Under the pieces are notes generated by a model. The model was not told the DNA's origin. It did no database searches and was given only the letters and a program-made list of their open reading frames with translations. The position numbers and the translations under genes are program-made. Of a stretch of 64,000 nucleotides of DNA, positions 63,654 through 64,000 are shown piece after piece. Numbering within the stretch: position 1 is the stretch's first letter; every line of letters starts with the position of its first letter. The stretch comes from JAXDMK01 sp963790325 (GTDB lineage: Bacteria; Actinomycetota; Acidimicrobiia; Acidimicrobiales; AC-14): the NCBI GenBank assembly GCA_963790325.1, contig CAWBNY010000002.1:1178001-1242000 (forward strand). Reading direction: 5' to 3'.

Positions 63654-64000
63654 ATGCGCGTCGTGATCGTCGGAGCGGGCCTGGGCGGGCTGTCGGCGGC
63701 CTGCCACCTGGCCGGGCGGGGCCACGACGTCGTCGTGGTGGAGAAGGCCGACGTCCCCGGGGGACGGGCGGGGCTGTTCGAGGCGGGCGGCTACCGGTTC
63801 GACACCGGGCCCAGCGTGCTCACCATGACCGGGCTCCTGGCCGAGGTGTTCGCCGCCGCCGGCGAGGACATGGGCGACCACCTCACCCTCGTCCCCGTCG
63901 ACCCCATGTACCGGGCCTGCTTCGCCGACGGCAGCACGCTGCGGGTGTGGCACGACCGCGACCGCATGACGGCCGAGATCGGCGACCTCGCCGGGCCGGC
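63654..64000 (+). CDS. crtI: Phytoene desaturase-type carotenoid oxidoreductase (5' part)
   Basis: The first 115 residues of an FAD oxidoreductase of the CrtI family: MRVVIVGAGLGGLSAACHLAGRGHDVVVVEK split around the GxGxxG motif, then VPGGRAGLF, GYRFDTGPSVLTM and DPMYRACFADGS, all typical of bacterial phytoene desaturases and related desaturases/ketolases. The rest lies beyond the window. TACGGT ends 9 bases before the ATG. It likely uses C40 carotenoid made from the product of a prenyl synthase such as the one upstream. Confidence 0.9.
   Translation, partial: MRVVIVGAGLGGLSAACHLAGRGHDVVVVEKADVPGGRAGLFEAGGYRFDTGPSVLTMTGLLAEVFAAAGEDMGDHLTLVPVDPMYRACFADGSTLRVWHDRDRMTAEIGDLAGP

Overview
The window is a very GC-rich, gene-dense chromosome segment with many GTG/TTG starts, overlapping GTGA/ATGA stop-start junctions, a WhiB-type regulator, MoaA/MoeA/MoaC, TldD/TldE and an EttA ATPase. 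These traits point to an actinobacterium (Actinomycetota). An uncultured or deep-branching lineage is plausible, but no rRNA or marker phylogeny is available here. Many starts have no Shine-Dalgarno sequence and carry a TANNNT hexamer 6-8 bases upstream, the layout of leaderless genes. Three genes carry single-base frameshifts in or next to short base runs, so either some genes are decayed or the assembly has indel errors.

Layout. 1-8.4 kb: cobalamin synthesis (cobN, a cobQ-FhuF fusion, cobO, cobB/cbiA, cobT) with the cobalt importer cbtBA under a cobalamin riboswitch. 8.4-10.0 kb: a CPA1 Na+/H+ antiporter fused to a rhodanese domain. An in-frame UGA replaces the second cysteine of the rhodanese loop, and a hairpin follows it at selenocysteine-insertion distance. 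10-16.5 kb: a DUF445 protein, ettA and three cell-wall enzymes. 16.7-22.3 kb: a possible peptide-modification cluster with a B12-binding radical SAM enzyme, a phosphoribosyltransferase/AMMECR1 fusion, a 252-residue protein built of EVAPEV repeats, and a divergent small HTH protein. 22.3-25.6 kb: acyltransferase/SGNH and NhaA. 25.6-31.3 kb: a glycine/sarcosine/betaine reductase-type operon (grdE-grdB-grdC-trxA-grdA, then a metallo-beta-lactamase-fold protein). grdB and grdA both have in-frame UGA selenocysteine codons with downstream hairpins; grdD is not in the window. 31.3-45 kb: whiB (frameshifted), YceI, small proteins, a zinc peptidase, glnS-asnS, a lysozyme, DUF2254, and an RsbQ/RsbP-like stress-signalling pair. 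45.1-47.5 kb: a more A+T-rich flavin amine oxidase lying between tRNA-Ala(CGC) and an imperfect copy of that tRNA's 3' end, suggesting an integrated island. 47.6-53.7 kb: two frameshifted genes and a GGDEF-galU-moeA-moaA-moaC operon. 53.8-64 kb: fmdB, MTA phosphorylase, a SAF protein, uppP, tldD/tldE, a lipid-related trio (flippase-like, PAP2, polyprenyl synthase), a Rieske protein and the start of a carotenoid desaturase.

The main theme is selenium. The grd operon implies that the host decodes UGA as selenocysteine, and this makes the UGA in the antiporter-rhodanese gene a serious selenoprotein candidate. Corrinoid production at the left end fits the presence of a B12-binding radical SAM enzyme. 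A second theme is a family of dispersed, perfectly paired hairpins (core AACCGGTGACG / CGTCACCGGTT) just after three unrelated genes.
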